DNA of 64,000 bases from NCBI RefSeq assembly GCF_023336905.1, contig NZ_JAMBLS010000013.1:18139-82138 (forward strand), written 5' to 3'. The notes beneath the pieces were generated by a model. It made no database searches. It saw nothing but the letters and a program-made list of their open reading frames with translations, and was not told the origin of the DNA. Position numbers and translations under genes: made by a program. Shown here piece by piece: positions 7,890-17,017 of the stretch (position 1 is its first letter; each line of letters begins with the position of its first letter). This DNA comes from Bacteroides sp. ET71. Lineage in GTDB: Bacteria; Bacteroidota; Bacteroidia; Bacteroidales; Bacteroidaceae.

Positions 7890-8565
7890 CATCAGCCTTG
7901 CCGCCGTACTCGCATTCCTGCTGCCGCAGCTTGTGCAGGCGCAGATAGCGGCCTCCAACCCGCTGGAATGGGTGGCCCTTGCCGAAGGGAACGAGCTTAT
8001 AAACGGCCAGATTGACAAACAGATAAAGGGACAGACCCAGACGGCTGCGCTGCAGAACAGCATCGCTGCGGAGTTCAACCGGATACACCAGTGGGAGAAG
8101 GAATACAACAGCTACCTCAAGACGGCCAGCGGCTACGCCTCTTCGCTGAAAGCCTGCACGCACCTGTACAACGACGGCGTGAGGATATTCCTCACCCTCG
8201 GCAAATTAGGCAAGGCCGTCAAGGACAATCCGCAGGGCATCATCGCCGGCATGAGCATGAACAACCTCTATATCGAGACGGCGACGGAGCTGGTCTCCGT
8301 GTTCTCGCTGCTGAACGACGCCGTGGCGAAAGGCGGCACGGAAAACATGCTGACAGGAGCCGAGCGCAGCAAGACCCTGTGGGCGCTGAACGACAAGCTG
8401 TCGGCCTTCAGTCGGAAGCTGCACCTGCTCTACCTGAGCATACGGTACTATACGCTGAACGATATGTGGAACAACGTGACGGCCGGGATGCTGGACCGCG
8501 ACAACGGGGAGATGGCACGGATGGCCATGAACCGCTGGCGGCGTGCGGCCGCACTCGTGCATTAA
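7870..8565 (+). CDS. Periplasmic TrbJ/TraI-like conjugal transfer protein
   Basis: 231 residues with an N-terminal signal peptide (SISLAAVLAFLLPQLVQAQ). The mature part is helical: an EWVALAEGNELINGQIDKQ region, a coiled HQWEKEYNSYLKTA segment and a C-terminal LYLSIRYYTLNDMWNN region. This matches the general look of P-type TrbJ-like proteins in Bacteroidales elements. It shares its overall design and C-terminal helix pattern (YTLNDMW versus YTTMGDIW) with the next gene product, so the two are probably diverged duplicates. Confidence 0.7.
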   Translation: MKSRTISISLAAVLAFLLPQLVQAQIAASNPLEWVALAEGNELINGQIDKQIKGQTQTAALQNSIAAEFNRIHQWEKEYNSYLKTASGYASSLKACTHLYNDGVRIFLTLGKLGKAVKDNPQGIIAGMSMNNLYIETATELVSVFSLLNDAVAKGGTENMLTGAERSKTLWALNDKLSAFSRKLHLLYLSIRYYTLNDMWNNVTAGMLDRDNGEMARMAMNRWRRAAALVH

Positions 8566-8579
8566 GGAAAGGAGGAACG

Positions 8580-9269
8580 ATGGACAGGCTGACGATTCTA
8601 ATGACATGTATCCTGCTGCTGTGCGCCGGCACCCTGAAAGTCCGGGCGCAGAACGACCCCGTGCTGGCAGGGATGATCCTGCTCTATACCGACAAGGCGC
8701 AGAAAGAGCTGAAAAGCCAGGAGAAGGTGATGCTGCTGCAGACCACCGGCCACATCTGGACAAAGGAAGAGATAGAAGGCACCACCGACCTTCAGCGGGA
8801 GTTCAACGACTATCTGGACTCGTTCCGCTCGATTGTCTGCTATGCCGCCCAGACCTACGGCTTCTACCATGAGATAAGCCGGCTGACGGACAACCTGGGC
8901 GACTTCTCGCAGCAGCTTGCAAGGCATCCGGCCAACGCCCTTGCCGTCGCCCTCTCGACGCGCAGGAACAAGATATACCGGGAGCTGATACTCGGCAGCG
9001 TGGAAATCGTGAATGACATCCGTACCGCCTGCTTGTCGGACAACAAGATGACGGAGAAAGAGCGGATGGAAGTCGTGTTCGGCATCCGTCCGAAACTCCA
9101 GCTGATGAACAGGAAACTGCAACGCCTGACCATAGCGGTGAAATACACCACGATGGGCGACATCTGGATAGAGATTGACGGCGGCTCGGTCCCCGTGGCG
9201 GACAAGCGCGACATCGTGGAAGCCGCCCAACGCAGATGGAGGCAGAACGGAAGGAAAGTAAGACCTTAA
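8580..9269 (+). CDS. Periplasmic helical conjugal transfer protein, paralogue of the previous gene
   Basis: 229 residues starting at 8580 behind a strong AAGGAAAGGAGG purine run; the longer in-frame opening from 8091 overlaps the previous gene and is rejected. A signal peptide (LTILMTCILLLCAGTLKVRA) precedes a helical domain: QREFNDYLDSFRSIVCYA, a basic middle, and the C-terminal LTIAVKYTTMGDIW. It is equivalent in size and layout to the preceding protein and probably partners it in the envelope-spanning transfer channel. Confidence 0.72.
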   Translation: MDRLTILMTCILLLCAGTLKVRAQNDPVLAGMILLYTDKAQKELKSQEKVMLLQTTGHIWTKEEIEGTTDLQREFNDYLDSFRSIVCYAAQTYGFYHEISRLTDNLGDFSQQLARHPANALAVALSTRRNKIYRELILGSVEIVNDIRTACLSDNKMTEKERMEVVFGIRPKLQLMNRKLQRLTIAVKYTTMGDIWIEIDGGSVPVADKRDIVEAAQRRWRQNGRKVRP

Positions 9270-9284
9270 ATATATAGAACAGAT

Positions 9285-9950
9285 ATGGGATTCTGGGACG
9301 CATTATTGAAAGCAGGCGGCAAGGCCGCCAAGAACATGGGCAAGGCCGCCGCAGCCACCGGAAGGAGCGCGGGCCAGGCCGTGCTGCATCCCTCGCAGAC
9401 CCTGCGCGGAGCGGGTCAGGCGATGAAGACCGCCGCCATAGGCAGTGCGGCCGGTTATGTGGCATGGGAGAAGCTGACCACGGACAAGAGCGTGGCGAGG
9501 ATCGTGGGTGATACCGTCATCGGCGAGTCGGCCACGGATGCCCTTGCCGGCACGACGGAGGACATCCGTGAACTGAAAGGCAAGGCCGGGGAAGCGGCCG
9601 ACGCCGTGAGCGGCGCTGCGGCAAGCATTGGCTCCAGCCTGAACGGAGTGTCGAATTTCATAGGCCAGGCCACTGGAGGCGGACTCGGGGACCTGATCGG
9701 CGGATTCTTCAGCAACCTCGGACGCGGCAACGTGTCCGGACTGAGCATAGCGGGGCTTGTCGCCGCCGCTTTCCTGGTCTTCGGGCGTACCGGCTGGCTC
9801 GGCAAGATAGCCGGGCTGTTCCTGGGCATGATGCTCATCGGCAACAACGCCGGGCTTGTCCGCACGGAAGTGCCGGAGACCGGACAGAGAAATTCCGCAC
9901 AGGACCTTTCCCCGGAGGGACAGGCCCGGGGCGGAGGCATGAGAAGATAG
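9285..9950 (+). CDS. Ala/Gly-rich membrane-associated transfer protein (221 aa)
   Basis: 221 residues, low-complexity Ala/Gly/Lys-rich N-terminus (MGFWDALLKAGGKAAKNMGK) that could form amphipathic helices. Hydrophobic segments near residues 160-195 (LSIAGLVAAAFLVFG, IAGLFLGMMLIGN) suggest two membrane passes. The tail is short and Arg/Gly-rich. No known family identified. Position between TrbJ-like genes and the M23-like gene suggests a channel or pilus-related part. Confidence 0.68.
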   Translation: MGFWDALLKAGGKAAKNMGKAAAATGRSAGQAVLHPSQTLRGAGQAMKTAAIGSAAGYVAWEKLTTDKSVARIVGDTVIGESATDALAGTTEDIRELKGKAGEAADAVSGAAASIGSSLNGVSNFIGQATGGGLGDLIGGFFSNLGRGNVSGLSIAGLVAAAFLVFGRTGWLGKIAGLFLGMMLIGNNAGLVRTEVPETGQRNSAQDLSPEGQARGGGMRR

Positions 9951-9970
9951 GACATCAAACACAGAAGAAA

Positions 9971-10795
9971 ATGAAATATACAGAAGAAATGATACTGCAC
10001 TCCGAGAGCGGCTACTGTATGCCTTTCGCGGAACCTGACGGCAGGGACGTGAGCCTGTCGCTCGGGTACGGCGAGCAGACCCACCCGGAGAGCGGCGAGA
10101 AGTTTTTCCACCACGGCATCGACTTCGGCGTGCGGCGTTACCTGCTGTCCGCCGTGGCCAGCGGTGTCGTGTCGGGCGTATGCAACGACCCCACGCACGG
10201 CATCTGCCAGACCATCCGCTACGGACAATATGAAGTGACCTACGGACACCTGTCCAATGTCTTCGCCCAGTTCGGCAGGCCGGTGAAGGCCGGTCAGACC
10301 GTGGCGATGAGCGGCGACCTGCTGCATGTAGGGGTCCGGTTCAAGGGCGAGGAAATGGACCCGCTTGAGTTCCTCGCCATGCTGTACGGCAACATCAAGG
10401 CGATGCAGGAGGCGGGCGGCGACAGTGCCGGCGGCTTCTACGATGCCGCTCCGCAGACCGACTACGAGCAGGACAGGGAAGAGATAGAACGGCTGATGTT
10501 CCGTTTCCTGCCGCTCTACATGGATGACCTGCGGCTGGGAAGATACACGGTTCCCGAACATACGGAGCAGTCGCTGCGCAACATCTTCACCACAGGCGCG
10601 ATGAAGGAGTATTTCTACGAGCGTATGCCGAGCATGGCGAACCCTCTCGGACTGGGACAGAAGGCGCTGCCTCTGGTGTGCAAGGTTCAGAACCTGCTGA
10701 TAGCGGACTTCCTGAACTACCTTGCCCTGCGCCACGAGGTGTACCTCTCGACAACGGGCGGAGACTTAAAAAAAAACTTCGTGCCGAAGCAGTAG
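9971..10795 (+). CDS. M23-like protein, 0-frame product ending after an A9 slippery run
   Basis: 274 residues. The N-terminal ~130 residues resemble an M23/LytM fold: FHHGIDFGVRRYL, YGQYEVTYGHLSNV, RPVKAGQTVAMSGD and LHVGV, with some catalytic positions altered. A helical domain of ~130 residues follows. The frame stops at 10793-10795 shortly after a run of nine A. The -1 frame continues without a stop to 11103 with protein-like sequence, so the full protein is probably 377 residues made by frameshifting. Alternatives are a true mutation or a sequence error in the A-run. Confidence 0.75.
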   Translation: MKYTEEMILHSESGYCMPFAEPDGRDVSLSLGYGEQTHPESGEKFFHHGIDFGVRRYLLSAVASGVVSGVCNDPTHGICQTIRYGQYEVTYGHLSNVFAQFGRPVKAGQTVAMSGDLLHVGVRFKGEEMDPLEFLAMLYGNIKAMQEAGGDSAGGFYDAAPQTDYEQDREEIERLMFRFLPLYMDDLRLGRYTVPEHTEQSLRNIFTTGAMKEYFYERMPSMANPLGLGQKALPLVCKVQNLLIADFLNYLALRHEVYLSTTGGDLKKNFVPKQ

Positions 10796-10822
10796 CCTCC
10801 AGCGGCATCATCGACCCGCTGG
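10768..10822 (+). promoter_or_regulatory. Candidate -1 ribosomal frameshift signal
   Basis: Nine A (10768-10776) followed by C. The heptamer A AAA AAC (10771-10777) is in the correct phase for -1 slippage relative to the 9971 frame. A GGAG sequence lies at 10760-10763, at a distance like the stimulatory Shine-Dalgarno of dnaX. Downstream are a 5-bp hairpin (CTTCG/CGAAG, 10777-10789) and a 7-bp stem CCAGCGG/CCGCTGG (10799-10805 with 10816-10822). Transcriptional slippage on the A9 run would give the same result. Confidence 0.5.
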
Positions 10823-11103
10823 CGGAACTGGACATCGACATCCAGAGCTTCGACATACCGAGGGCGGTCACCGTCTATCCCGACCGTGCCGGCATCCGCT
10901 GGTGGACCAAAGCCTGGTTCAACAACCGGGAGGAAGGCGAAGCCTCCGTGGAGATCGAACGTACACAGGCCGTGGACTTCATCCAGGACCGCATCGAAAA
11001 GGACGCATGGCTCGAAGCGTTCTTCCCCAAGCAGATGGAGGTGTACCGCAACGCCATCGAACAGACAAAGGAACAGTTACTGAAACAGGTGAACTTGATA
11101 TGA
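10777..11103 (+). CDS. -1 frame C-terminal extension of the M23-like protein
   Basis: The -1 frame after the slippery site encodes 108 residues (LRAEAVASSGIIDPLAELDI onward) ending at a TGA at 11101-11103. Composition and codon use match the transfer block, and the sequence is acidic/helical at the end (EKDAWLEAFFPKQMEVYRNA). There is no convincing independent start, so it is best read as the second half of the gene starting at 9971. The next gene starts 8 bases after its stop. Confidence 0.6.
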   Translation, partial: LRAEAVASSGIIDPLAELDIDIQSFDIPRAVTVYPDRAGIRWWTKAWFNNREEGEASVEIERTQAVDFIQDRIEKDAWLEAFFPKQMEVYRNAIEQTKEQLLKQVNLI

Positions 11104-11110
11104 CAACATA

Positions 11111-12907
11111 ATGGAAGGAATAAAGCATAGCAGACAGTTTGCGGAGACGGAATCCCTCATGGACAACTATTTCGTCTGCCACATTGCCCCTGTCATGAAA
11201 CAGACGCAGGCGTACCTGAACGAGAAACAGGGCGAGGAGATGATGGAATACTCCACCTCCCTCGGCGGCATACTCAGCATGATGGCGACGGCGGGCCAGC
11301 CGCTGGGCGACCCCTACCAGACCCTCAAGGTCACGGGGGAATGGAACTCGAAAACCACCGAGGACTACATCGCGATGTGCCGGGAGAGAATCGTCTCGTC
11401 CGAGGAGATGCAGCAGGACCTTGCCTGCATCGCCGGACAGTGGCGTCGTGCCGCCGTGCAGGAAATCGGCAGGGAGCGTTATGACGAGCTCTCGGAGAAA
11501 CTGGGGTGCGACCTTGCCTATGCCTATGTGGACTACCGCATGGAGCAGCTGATGATAGACAGGCTGGTCAGGGAACGGATGCCCAAATCGTCCGCAGAAT
11601 ACATCATCCGCAAGGCGGCGGAGTCGAGCCTGCTGGGTCTGCCGCAGGTGCTGGGCCGTTCGCCGCTTGCCGAGGAGATAGAAGCCCGCGGCGAGGCCGC
11701 CTACCGTCCGGGCAAGGCGGAGAAAGGCGCTGCCTGGGCATTGGGAGCTACTGCGGATACCGTCATGCTGGGCGGCGCGGGGTCGTGGGCGACATTCGCC
11801 AAGTTCATCGGGGCGGACGCCGCCGTCTCCACCGTCGTCGGGTATCTCGAAAAGGACAAGCCGGAAGGCCCCACAGTGGAGGCGTGCATCAGCAAGGGCG
11901 TGTTCGGCATCGACGGCAATGTCTTCGACACTTTCCGGAAGGAAGCCGCCGCCATCCCTCCCAAAGAAAACGGCGCCCTTGCCGAAGCGAATAATGTACT
12001 GCACAAGAAAATACCCGTGTGCGAGTTCGACTTCACAAAGTGGATGCAGGTGGGAAACGCGCAATGGTGGCCCGATTTCGGGACGTCCGTCCATGACCGG
12101 GAAGAAAAATACAAGGACGTGCCGCTGATTGTGGCCCCCGGCCAGGAAGAAGCCTACCTGCGGGAGCTGGAAAGGCAGAAAGCGGAGGAAAAAGACGGGC
12201 AGGCTGCAGTGCAGGAGGAACAGAGGGAAGAAAACAGGACGGAGCCACAGGTCCAAAGTCGCGGCGGAGAAGAAACTGCGACTGTCGGACAGGAGAATCC
12301 ATCTGCATCAGCCGGCCCAAGCAACGAAAACGGCTGGGACGGACTGCTGCGTTCGGTGGGACTGGACGGGCTGGGCGACATCACCGGCAACCTCGGCTAC
12401 ATCATGGCGATGCTTCCGGACATCCTGCTGGGCGCCTTCACGGGAAAGACCCAATCCCTGCGCCTGAAGGACAACCTGCTGCCGATGGCGAGCATCGTGG
12501 CGGGCCTGTTTGTCCGGAATCCGCTGCTTAAGATGCTCCTTATCGGCCTGGGCGGGGCGAACCTGCTGAACAAGGCCGGGCATGAGGCACTGGAACGCAA
12601 GCGGTCGGAAGGACTAACCGCCGGAAACCGGGAACCGGAGTACAAGCGTTATCCCGACGAACCGCTCAATCCCCGCATCGTGAACCCGACGCTGCAAGGC
12701 TGCACGCTGGTGGCCACGATAGACCGTGTGCCGTGCACCGTCCAGCTCAGTCCGGTGGTGGCCGACGCCTACAGGAAAGGCGCCCTGCCGCTGAACACGC
12801 TGGCCAACGCCGTGCTTGCCCAGAGCGACCGGCTGAACCAGATGGCTTCACAGAACTACGACAACAGCCGTCCGGAAACCGTCGTGCGCACACGGGGCAT
12901 CCAATAA
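11111..12907 (+). CDS. Large transfer-region protein with hydrophobic core (598 aa)
   Basis: 598 residues. The N-terminal ~200 residues are helical. Hydrophobic patches occur near residue 220 and again between ~420 and ~495 (LGYIMAMLPDILLGAF, LLPMASIVAGLFV, LLKMLLIGLGGANLL), consistent with membrane association. A charged linker rich in Glu/Gln lies around residues 350-400. The C-terminal ~85 residues form a separate small domain (CTLVATIDRVPCTVQLSPVV). No family recognised with confidence; context makes it a conjugation accessory protein. Confidence 0.72.
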   Translation: MEGIKHSRQFAETESLMDNYFVCHIAPVMKQTQAYLNEKQGEEMMEYSTSLGGILSMMATAGQPLGDPYQTLKVTGEWNSKTTEDYIAMCRERIVSSEEMQQDLACIAGQWRRAAVQEIGRERYDELSEKLGCDLAYAYVDYRMEQLMIDRLVRERMPKSSAEYIIRKAAESSLLGLPQVLGRSPLAEEIEARGEAAYRPGKAEKGAAWALGATADTVMLGGAGSWATFAKFIGADAAVSTVVGYLEKDKPEGPTVEACISKGVFGIDGNVFDTFRKEAAAIPPKENGALAEANNVLHKKIPVCEFDFTKWMQVGNAQWWPDFGTSVHDREEKYKDVPLIVAPGQEEAYLRELERQKAEEKDGQAAVQEEQREENRTEPQVQSRGGEETATVGQENPSASAGPSNENGWDGLLRSVGLDGLGDITGNLGYIMAMLPDILLGAFTGKTQSLRLKDNLLPMASIVAGLFVRNPLLKMLLIGLGGANLLNKAGHEALERKRSEGLTAGNREPEYKRYPDEPLNPRIVNPTLQGCTLVATIDRVPCTVQLSPVVADAYRKGALPLNTLANAVLAQSDRLNQMASQNYDNSRPETVVRTRGIQ

Positions 12908-12932
12908 CCGACAATAAAAAAAGCATACGGAT

Positions 12933-15236
12933 ATGAAAGAGAAATCACCCATAGAGAAAAATGCCGAGAAGAAGCAGACAGACCTGCTCTCCGAAGCCCT
13001 GAACGGAGCCTCGAACGCGAACGGGTACTGGCTGAACGCCTCCGGCAAAGGCTATCCCAAGTTCTATCCGCGCGGCGTGGCCGTCAGTCCGTTCAACGCC
13101 CTTTTCATGGGCCTGCATTCCGACAGGAACGGATGCAACTCGAACCTTTTCGTCCTCTACAACGACGCCAAGGCGATGGGCATGTCCGTCCGGGAACATG
13201 AGCGCGGCGTGCCTTTCCTTTTCTACAACTGGAACAGGTACATCAACAGGAACAATCCGGAGGAGATCATCAGCCGCACGGCCTATCTCGAACTGGACGA
13301 AAAAGAGCGGAAACAGTACAAGGGCGTGCATAACCGGGAGGTACGCACCCTTTTCAACATAGACCAGACCACCCTGCCGGATGCGGACAGGGAATCCTAT
13401 GCCGCCGCACTGAGGCAGTACGGCGGCACGGCGGGAAGGGGCTATACGGAAGCGGACAACCGCAAGCTGCATATCCGGTTCAATGATTTCCTGCTGAAGA
13501 TGAAGGAGAACCTCGTACCTGTGCGCTACGACGGCAGCGGAATGCCCCATTACGAGACGGACAGGGATGCCGTCTATATGCCCCGCCAGCGGGATTTCGA
13601 GCATTACCACGACTACCTGCAGGAGACCCTGCGGCAGATAGTCAGCGCCACCGGGCACCAGCAGCGCCTGGCGCGAGAAGGCATGGTGATGAAAAACGGC
13701 ATTCCACCCTCGGATGACGCGCTGAAACAAGAACGGCTGGTCGTGGAAGTGGCTTCGGGCATCAAGATGCTGGAACTCGGGCTGCCTGCCAGACTGTCGG
13801 AAGAAAGCCTGAAGACGGTGGAATACTGGGACCGCGAGTTTCGTGAGAACCCGTTCATGATGGCGGCGCTCGAAAGCGACGTGAACAACGCCCTTGAGGT
13901 GATCCGCAAGGCGGAACGCGGCGAGAAGATTGAATACGCCACCATCCGCAACCGGAAACAGACCTCCGACATGAGGGCGGAGCTTCCGAAACACCATGCC
14001 ATTGCGGACGAGATAGCCCGTCATCCGGACAAGGACAAAAAGACCATTGTCGTGGTCAGGGACAGGGCCGCGAAAACGGCGGACGTGATCCTGCCGGCCG
14101 GCGCATCGCTGGAAGTGGACAACGAGGTGCCCGGAATGAACAAGAACCGCATCGAGAGAGCCCTGCGCAAAGAGGGATTCGGGCAGATAAAGTTCTTCAA
14201 CCCGGACGGGGCGTTGGGCTTCAGACCCGACGACAGCTATTTTTCCGGCAAGGAGGTTTCCCTGGCCCGGCTGAAGAACTGGGAGATGCAGGAACTCTCC
14301 ACGCTGGATGTGGCTCCTGCGGTGAAGCGGGCCGGTGAGGTCAGCTTCGACCAGGTACAGATGATACAGGACGACAAGAACCGCTGGGCGCTCTACATCA
14401 AGCCGGAGAACGGGAGCGGCTACAGCGTCTATCCGGACAAAGAGGACGTGAACCGGTTCTTCTCCACGCTCAAGCAGGCGATGGACAACATTGGCAAAGT
14501 GCGCATGGAACTGGCGCACAAGTATCACGCCCTTGCGGAGACGAAACCCGACCTGAAGGTTGACCTGTTCAGTTGCGGGGTGAAGGACATCGACCTGAAC
14601 CGCATCCAGCGGGTCAGCGTGTTCAAGACGAAGAAAGACGGCATCCTGTGCGCGGCGACCATCGACGGGCGCAAGCCGGAGCCGAGAGCCGTCACGCAGC
14701 AGCAGTGGCAGCGGATGTGGCTTGCCGAGGACAAGGACGGGTACAAACGGAACCTGGCCGCCTCGCTCTTTTCCGATGTGATGCGGCAAGGACAGAGGCA
14801 GGGCAATGCCGTGGAAACGGCGGCATCGGCCGACAGGGAGCCGGAACAGAGGGAACAGGAACAAAGGAATATTGTTGACACATTATCGGAAGAATTTCTT
14901 TCGTATTGTAAGGACATCAAATCAAAACAGTCTGAAACCATTGTCCTGCTCAAGCACGAAGGACAATATTATTCTTATATGGACGATGCTGAAACCATTG
15001 CGCTTGAACTTAATATGAAGGTGCAGAAAGAAGACCGTCCGCCTTTTAATCCGCATAAGGTAATATCCGCTTTCGGACCGTACAGCGGAGAATCCGAACG
15101 CTGCATTTCGGAACTGGGAAAATCAAGGTTTCATATTACTGTCTTAGATACGGCCCAGAAACTCCAATCCAATATATCCGCAGACTCACGAACCGAAGAT
15201 TGTGACAACGGACATCAAATAACATTCAGAAGATAG
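12933..15236 (+). CDS. ArdC-N-like / DUF3945-like fusion with a MutS-I-like tail (767 aa)
   Basis: Residues ~25-110 (YPKFYPRGVAVSPFNALFM, NLFVLYNDAKAMGMSVREHE, GVPFLFYNWNRY) resemble the ssDNA-binding ArdC N-terminal domain. The middle and C-terminal parts have DUF3945-like signatures (RIERALRKEGFGQIKFFNPD, VTQQQWQRMWLAEDKDGYKR). From ~residue 650 base composition turns AT-rich, and the sequence (FLSYCKDIKSKQSETIVLLK, YYSYMDDAETIALELNM, CISELGKSRFHITVLD) resembles the MutS mismatch-recognition-side domain I fold. The tail looks like a later fusion. Likely role: protecting or handling incoming ssDNA; inferred. Confidence 0.72.
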   Translation: MKEKSPIEKNAEKKQTDLLSEALNGASNANGYWLNASGKGYPKFYPRGVAVSPFNALFMGLHSDRNGCNSNLFVLYNDAKAMGMSVREHERGVPFLFYNWNRYINRNNPEEIISRTAYLELDEKERKQYKGVHNREVRTLFNIDQTTLPDADRESYAAALRQYGGTAGRGYTEADNRKLHIRFNDFLLKMKENLVPVRYDGSGMPHYETDRDAVYMPRQRDFEHYHDYLQETLRQIVSATGHQQRLAREGMVMKNGIPPSDDALKQERLVVEVASGIKMLELGLPARLSEESLKTVEYWDREFRENPFMMAALESDVNNALEVIRKAERGEKIEYATIRNRKQTSDMRAELPKHHAIADEIARHPDKDKKTIVVVRDRAAKTADVILPAGASLEVDNEVPGMNKNRIERALRKEGFGQIKFFNPDGALGFRPDDSYFSGKEVSLARLKNWEMQELSTLDVAPAVKRAGEVSFDQVQMIQDDKNRWALYIKPENGSGYSVYPDKEDVNRFFSTLKQAMDNIGKVRMELAHKYHALAETKPDLKVDLFSCGVKDIDLNRIQRVSVFKTKKDGILCAATIDGRKPEPRAVTQQQWQRMWLAEDKDGYKRNLAASLFSDVMRQGQRQGNAVETAASADREPEQREQEQRNIVDTLSEEFLSYCKDIKSKQSETIVLLKHEGQYYSYMDDAETIALELNMKVQKEDRPPFNPHKVISAFGPYSGESERCISELGKSRFHITVLDTAQKLQSNISADSRTEDCDNGHQITFRR

Positions 15237-15240
15237 AGAC

Positions 15241-16752
15241 ATGAGCAAGAACCAAGAATACGCAGAGAAGTATGCCGAATATGCGATGTTACAGATGCGG
15301 CGGTACGGCATTCCCGCCTCCGTGACACTGGCGCAGGGCATACTTGAGAGCAGTAACGGCCAGAGCCAGCTGGCACGGAACGAGAACAACCACTTCGGCA
15401 TCAAGGCCACGCCGTCATGGATTGACGAAGGCGGACGGTACGCCCTGTATTCGGACGACAGGCCAAACGAGAAGTTCTGCAGCTATGATTCCGTGGGCGA
15501 CTCCTACGAGCACCACTCCCGTTTCCTGAAAGAAAACAGCCGCTATGCCGCCTGCTTCAATCTCTCGCCGGACGACTACAAGGGATGGACGGAAGGCATC
15601 GCCCGTGCCGGGTATGCCACGGGAAGCGGCTATGCCGCCAACCTACAGAAAATCATCGAGCAGAACGGCCTTGACAGATACGACCGTCAGGTCATGCAGG
15701 AAATGGCGGCACAGGGACGGCATTTCGGCGTGGAGGAAAACCCTTTGGGAGAATCTGAAAGCGCGGCCTATTCCTTTCCGGTCGAAAGGAAGGATTTCCT
15801 TTTTGTCACCACCCCGTTCGGCGTGGACGGCCGCACGGCCAACGGCGGCGGGAAAGTCCACAAGGGGCTGGACATCCGGTGTGACGAGGATGCCGTCCTC
15901 GCCACGGAAAACGGGGGCAAGGTCGTCTCCGTGAAAGGAAGCGGTGGCGGACAGTCCGTGACCGTGGAATACAGCCGGAAGGACGGCAGCAAGGTGCAGT
16001 GTACCTATATGCACCTCGGCGAAGTCTCCGTCAAGGCCGGGGATACTGTCAAGTCCGGGCAGCAGCTCGGAAAGACGGGCGGCGAACATCTGCATTTCGG
16101 GGTAAAAAACATCTATGCGGACGGCACGCAGCGGGACATCGACCCGGCGGCGTATCTGGCGGAAATCGCACAGAAAGGCGGCATCCGGCAGCAGGTGCTG
16201 CACAACGGCAACGACCTGCTTGCCAGATACAGGAGTACGGAAAGCGCCAGGGACGGGAAACCGCTCACCACCGAAGGATGGATGAAAAAGCTGCTCTCCT
16301 CGGAGGACAGCGGCGTGGGCCTGTCCGGATGCAGCGATCCTGTCGTGGAGATGGCCATGACCGCCTTCACCTCCCTGATGCTGCTGGCCGTGCAGATTGA
16401 CAATAAGGAGGAGGAAAGGCAGAAGGCGGAAGTGTCCGCCGCGATGGACAGCGGGAGAATCGACCTCAAGTCTCTGTTGCCGGGTATGAAAAGCTGCACC
16501 CTGACCGTCAACGAAAACGGCAAGGCCGTGCTTCATGCCGACAACGGAAACATGCAGATGTCGAGGGAGCTTTCCTCCGCCGAACTCAGCCGCCTGTCGG
16601 CCACGCTGAACAACAGTTCTCTCTCCGAAGAGACCAGGCGGATGCGCGTGAGCGGACTGCTCAACACGGTCATCCTCTCCGAGACGGCTTCCCGCAACTT
16701 CGAGATGGGAATGGAACAGCTGCAGGGACAGACAGAAGGACTGAAAAGATAG
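15241..16752 (+). CDS. Bifunctional cell-wall hydrolase: glucosaminidase plus M23 peptidase
   Basis: 503 residues. The N-terminal domain (residues ~8-150) is a FlgJ/LytG-type glucosaminidase: GIPASVTLAQGILESSNGQS with catalytic Glu, NNHFGIK, and CSYDSVGDSYEHHSRFL. Residues ~185-310 form an M23 domain: HKGLDIRCDEDAVLA, CTYMHLGEVSVKAGD, GGEHLHFGVK. The C-terminal ~120 residues are DUF3945-like (LLPGMKSCTLTVNENGKAVL). No signal peptide is visible, so export would need the transfer machinery. It would open peptidoglycan for the conjugation channel. Starts 4 bases after the previous stop. Confidence 0.87.
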   Translation: MSKNQEYAEKYAEYAMLQMRRYGIPASVTLAQGILESSNGQSQLARNENNHFGIKATPSWIDEGGRYALYSDDRPNEKFCSYDSVGDSYEHHSRFLKENSRYAACFNLSPDDYKGWTEGIARAGYATGSGYAANLQKIIEQNGLDRYDRQVMQEMAAQGRHFGVEENPLGESESAAYSFPVERKDFLFVTTPFGVDGRTANGGGKVHKGLDIRCDEDAVLATENGGKVVSVKGSGGGQSVTVEYSRKDGSKVQCTYMHLGEVSVKAGDTVKSGQQLGKTGGEHLHFGVKNIYADGTQRDIDPAAYLAEIAQKGGIRQQVLHNGNDLLARYRSTESARDGKPLTTEGWMKKLLSSEDSGVGLSGCSDPVVEMAMTAFTSLMLLAVQIDNKEEERQKAEVSAAMDSGRIDLKSLLPGMKSCTLTVNENGKAVLHADNGNMQMSRELSSAELSRLSATLNNSSLSEETRRMRVSGLLNTVILSETASRNFEMGMEQLQGQTEGLKR

Positions 16753-16762
16753 CAATGAAAAT

Positions 16763-16936
16763 ATGAAAAGCGTGATGATGCAATTATGTTTTTATGTACT
16801 CGGATTGTCCTCGTGCGTGCTGCATACCGTCATGTACCTTATGCTGTTCGGCCGGGTGGCGGCGCTTGTCATCATCGGGATACAGGTGCTGCTTGCCGCA
16901 TGGATAATCTACATCCGTATCAGGGCACCCGATTAG
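16763..16936 (+). CDS. Small two-helix membrane protein (57 aa)
   Basis: The ATG at 16763 opens a 57-residue frame: LCFYVLGLSSCVLHTVMYLM and VAALVIIGIQVLLAAWIIYI are two strong membrane helices, followed by a short basic tail RIRAPD. It lies 10 bases after the hydrolase stop, on the same strand, with the same codon use. Small membrane proteins of this kind often assist channel or lysis functions, but no family is recognised. Confidence 0.6.
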   Translation: MKSVMMQLCFYVLGLSSCVLHTVMYLMLFGRVAALVIIGIQVLLAAWIIYIRIRAPD

Positions 16937-17017
16937 CAAAGGGAATTTCCGGTTCAACTTCAACAAGGCCGTTTCTGCTTTCCGGTGGAAATGTCACACA
17001 TCAAAAATAGACAAGCG

